DNA of 64,000 nucleotides, taken from positions 1 through 64,000 of the forward strand of contig NZ_CANLRG010000008.1 in assembly GCF_947493565.1 (NCBI RefSeq). The letters run 5' to 3'. Within the stretch, counting starts at the first letter, position 1, and the number at the start of each line of letters is the position of its first letter. This DNA comes from an uncultured Lutibacter sp. GTDB taxonomy: Bacteria > Bacteroidota > Bacteroidia > Flavobacteriales > Flavobacteriaceae. A program made the translations under genes and the position numbers. A model generated the notes under the pieces. It made no database searches. It was not told the DNA's origin and saw only the letters and a list, made by a program, of their open reading frames with translations. Positions 62,747 to 64,000 of the stretch are shown here, piece after piece.

Positions 62747-63672
62747 TACAAAATTAAGTCTGTATAAGGTATTACTGTTTGGAAACCTTTGCTATTAAAA
62801 TAGTTAGGAGTATCATTATTGCCTGTTGCCAAAATAAAATCACCTCCCCAAGCCCCTAAGCTTTTAGTTTGCCCAAAATAATCGGTAAATAATTCTTTTT
62901 GAACTGGGTTTATTTGAATAATTTTTGAAACTAGTTGCTCATGCTCAATTAAAAGTTGTTCAAAATCTTGTAATTTATCACAAGTTAAAAATGAAGTTGA
63001 CAAATTTGAAATATATTGAATTTCGGAAGTTAATTTTCCTTTTAACTTCTTGTAACGTATAATTCCTTCTCTACTATTTTGCTTTTTGTTTAAATACACA
63101 AAATACAATTGATTTTTAAAAACTGGATTAAAATTTACTTGCTCAATTAATGGTTTAGCACCATTTCTCTTATATAAAATTGGGGTATTGTATTGTGCAC
63201 AAGCTATATCGTAACCGCTTCCACCAAATGTATTTTCAAGTAATTGATATGGATTAACTTTTGCCCAATTGGCTATGTTATTAATTAAAGTTGAAGAAGT
63301 GCCCAAACCCCAATTTTTTGGAAATGTTAAATTGGTTTTTACCTTAAATCCATTATTTGAATTTAAAAAAGAAGGATTCAATTTTTGTGTTTCTTGTAAA
63401 ATAGTTCTTAAATTTTCAGCTAAAGTATCGTTTCCTCCGTCTTCACTAGCTTCAAAAGTTGCACTTACTAAACGAAGGTTGGGTAAATCAAAAATTACTT
63501 CTAACCAACAAATTCCTTCATTAGTGAAACTATTCCAAATTAACTGAGGCTCTTTTATTGATGTTACTTGCAAATTTTGTCCACAAGCAGTTGGAACCGC
63601 TAATGAAGTTGCTCCATCAAGTACAAAATATTCACCTGTAAGTAATAATTTACCATTGCTGTAATACTCCAT
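62746..63672 (-). CDS. GYDIA-family GHMP kinase
   Basis: 308 residues, GHMP kinase fold. The ATP loop is KNWGLGTSSTLINNIA and the family mark GGSGYDIACAQYNTP is present. It shares the stop/start base with the BaiN-like gene and is two bases from HMG-CoA reductase. No phosphomevalonate kinase gene is seen elsewhere in the window, so this is a candidate for that step. Confidence 0.8.
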   Translation of the reverse strand: MEYYSNGKLLLTGEYFVLDGATSLAVPTACGQNLQVTSIKEPQLIWNSFTNEGICWLEVIFDLPNLRLVSATFEASEDGGNDTLAENLRTILQETQKLNPSFLNSNNGFKVKTNLTFPKNWGLGTSSTLINNIANWAKVNPYQLLENTFGGSGYDIACAQYNTPILYKRNGAKPLIEQVNFNPVFKNQLYFVYLNKKQNSREGIIRYKKLKGKLTSEIQYISNLSTSFLTCDKLQDFEQLLIEHEQLVSKIIQINPVQKELFTDYFGQTKSLGAWGGDFILATGNNDTPNYFNSKGFQTVIPYTDLIL

Positions 63673-63673
63673 G

Positions 63674-64000
63674 TTAATTATCTCCTATTAATTTTTTATA
63701 TGCTTCAACAACCGCATTATGAGTAATGGTTTTATTTTCAAAATAATTAATTAAAAACTGCTTTTCCTCTTCACTAGCACCTAACTGCTTTATAATGTTA
63801 GTTAAGTGCATTTTCATATGTCCTTTTTGAATTCCAGTAGTTGTTAAGGCTCTTAAAGCTGCAAAATTTTGTGCCAAACCAGCAACAGCAATAATTTCCA
63901 TCAATTCTTTTGCGGATGGATTTCCTAATAATTTTAATGAAAGTTTAGATAGTGGATGTAAAGATGTTAATCCTCCAATGGTGCCAAGCGCTAATGGTAT
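63674..64000 (-). CDS. mvaA: HMG-CoA reductase, class II, 3' end (partial)
   Basis: The frame runs off the right edge; 108 codons are visible. It reads IPLALGTIGGLTSLHPLSKLS and GLAQNFAALRALTTTGIQKGHMKMHLTN, the C-terminal end of class II HMG-CoA reductase. The catalytic His is the one in GHMKMH. The enzyme makes mevalonate. The 5' part lies outside the window, so the start cannot be given. Confidence 0.9.
   Translation of the reverse strand: MPLALGTIGGLTSLHPLSKLSLKLLGNPSAKELMEIIAVAGLAQNFAALRALTTTGIQKGHMKMHLTNIIKQLGASEEEKQFLINYFENKTITHNAVVEAYKKLIGDN

Noticed and set aside
1-64000. CRISPR arrays, rRNA genes, insertion sequences and prophage genes
   Set aside because: No regularly spaced repeats, no rRNA sequence, no transposase or phage structural gene could be found on either strand.

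Overview
The window is one contiguous stretch of a low-GC Bacteroidota chromosome, almost certainly Flavobacteriaceae. The reasons are gene content (mevalonate pathway with a GYDIA-type GHMP kinase, DUF4293, DUF1599, BT_3928-type DoxX protein, a Rho factor with a long disordered insert, the coaX / outer-membrane protein / TPR / lptC / CNNM / PpiD-like run) and the Bacteroidota promoter -7 element TAnnTTTG in front of several genes. The genus cannot be fixed from the sequence.

Layout. 202-6369: five co-directional, mostly uncharacterised exported or membrane proteins, the first with MORN repeats. 6370-10180: a decaying accessory zone with a structured repeat, a TetR gene with two operators, a frameshifted membrane protein gene, a PPOX-like protein, a DJ-1/PfpI-like lipoprotein, a gutted FAD monooxygenase and the tail of an mlaE gene. 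10182-11922: mlaF and mlaD. 11955-13765: a metallophosphoesterase and a CDP-alcohol phosphatidyltransferase. 13939-21692: a stress/low-energy type island (soluble PAS histidine kinase, receiver-CRP/FNR fusion regulator, Usp, phosphoribosyltransferase, alpha/beta hydrolase, DUF2267, WG-repeat protein, two paralogous small proteins). Four FNR-like boxes in this island all lie at the same distance (36 nt) from a TAnnTTTG-like -7 element. 21788-26291: tRNA-Thr, udk, a DivIC/FtsB-like gene and a methylmalonyl-CoA mutase locus whose large subunit is split and has lost its cobalamin-binding motifs. 26433-28528: an MFS transporter behind a leader with a terminator, and a DUF1684 lipoprotein behind a BlaI-like palindrome. 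28530-30492: an ammonium transporter/P-II operon followed by a dead porin-like gene. 30702-41668: housekeeping genes (fluC, folP, cdaA, truA, an ABC exporter, a TPR histidine kinase with LuxR-type regulator). 41884-53477: rho, PpiD-like, CNNM, lptC, TPR, outer-membrane protein, coaX, tRNA-Phe, pseudouridine synthase. 53491-64000: UbiA-type prenyltransferase, mevalonate kinase, mevalonate diphosphate decarboxylase, a LytTR two-component pair, an esterase, thiamine pyrophosphokinase, a BaiN-like flavoprotein, the GYDIA kinase and the 3' end of class II HMG-CoA reductase at the right edge.

The most interesting items are the degenerate split mutase (22987-26291), the regulon of geometrically identical FNR-like promoters including one that drives no annotated gene (17714-18175), the attenuator-like leader of the MFS gene (27675-27837), and several pseudogenes (mlaE, FAD monooxygenase, amt-linked porin) that can still be read through their stop codons.
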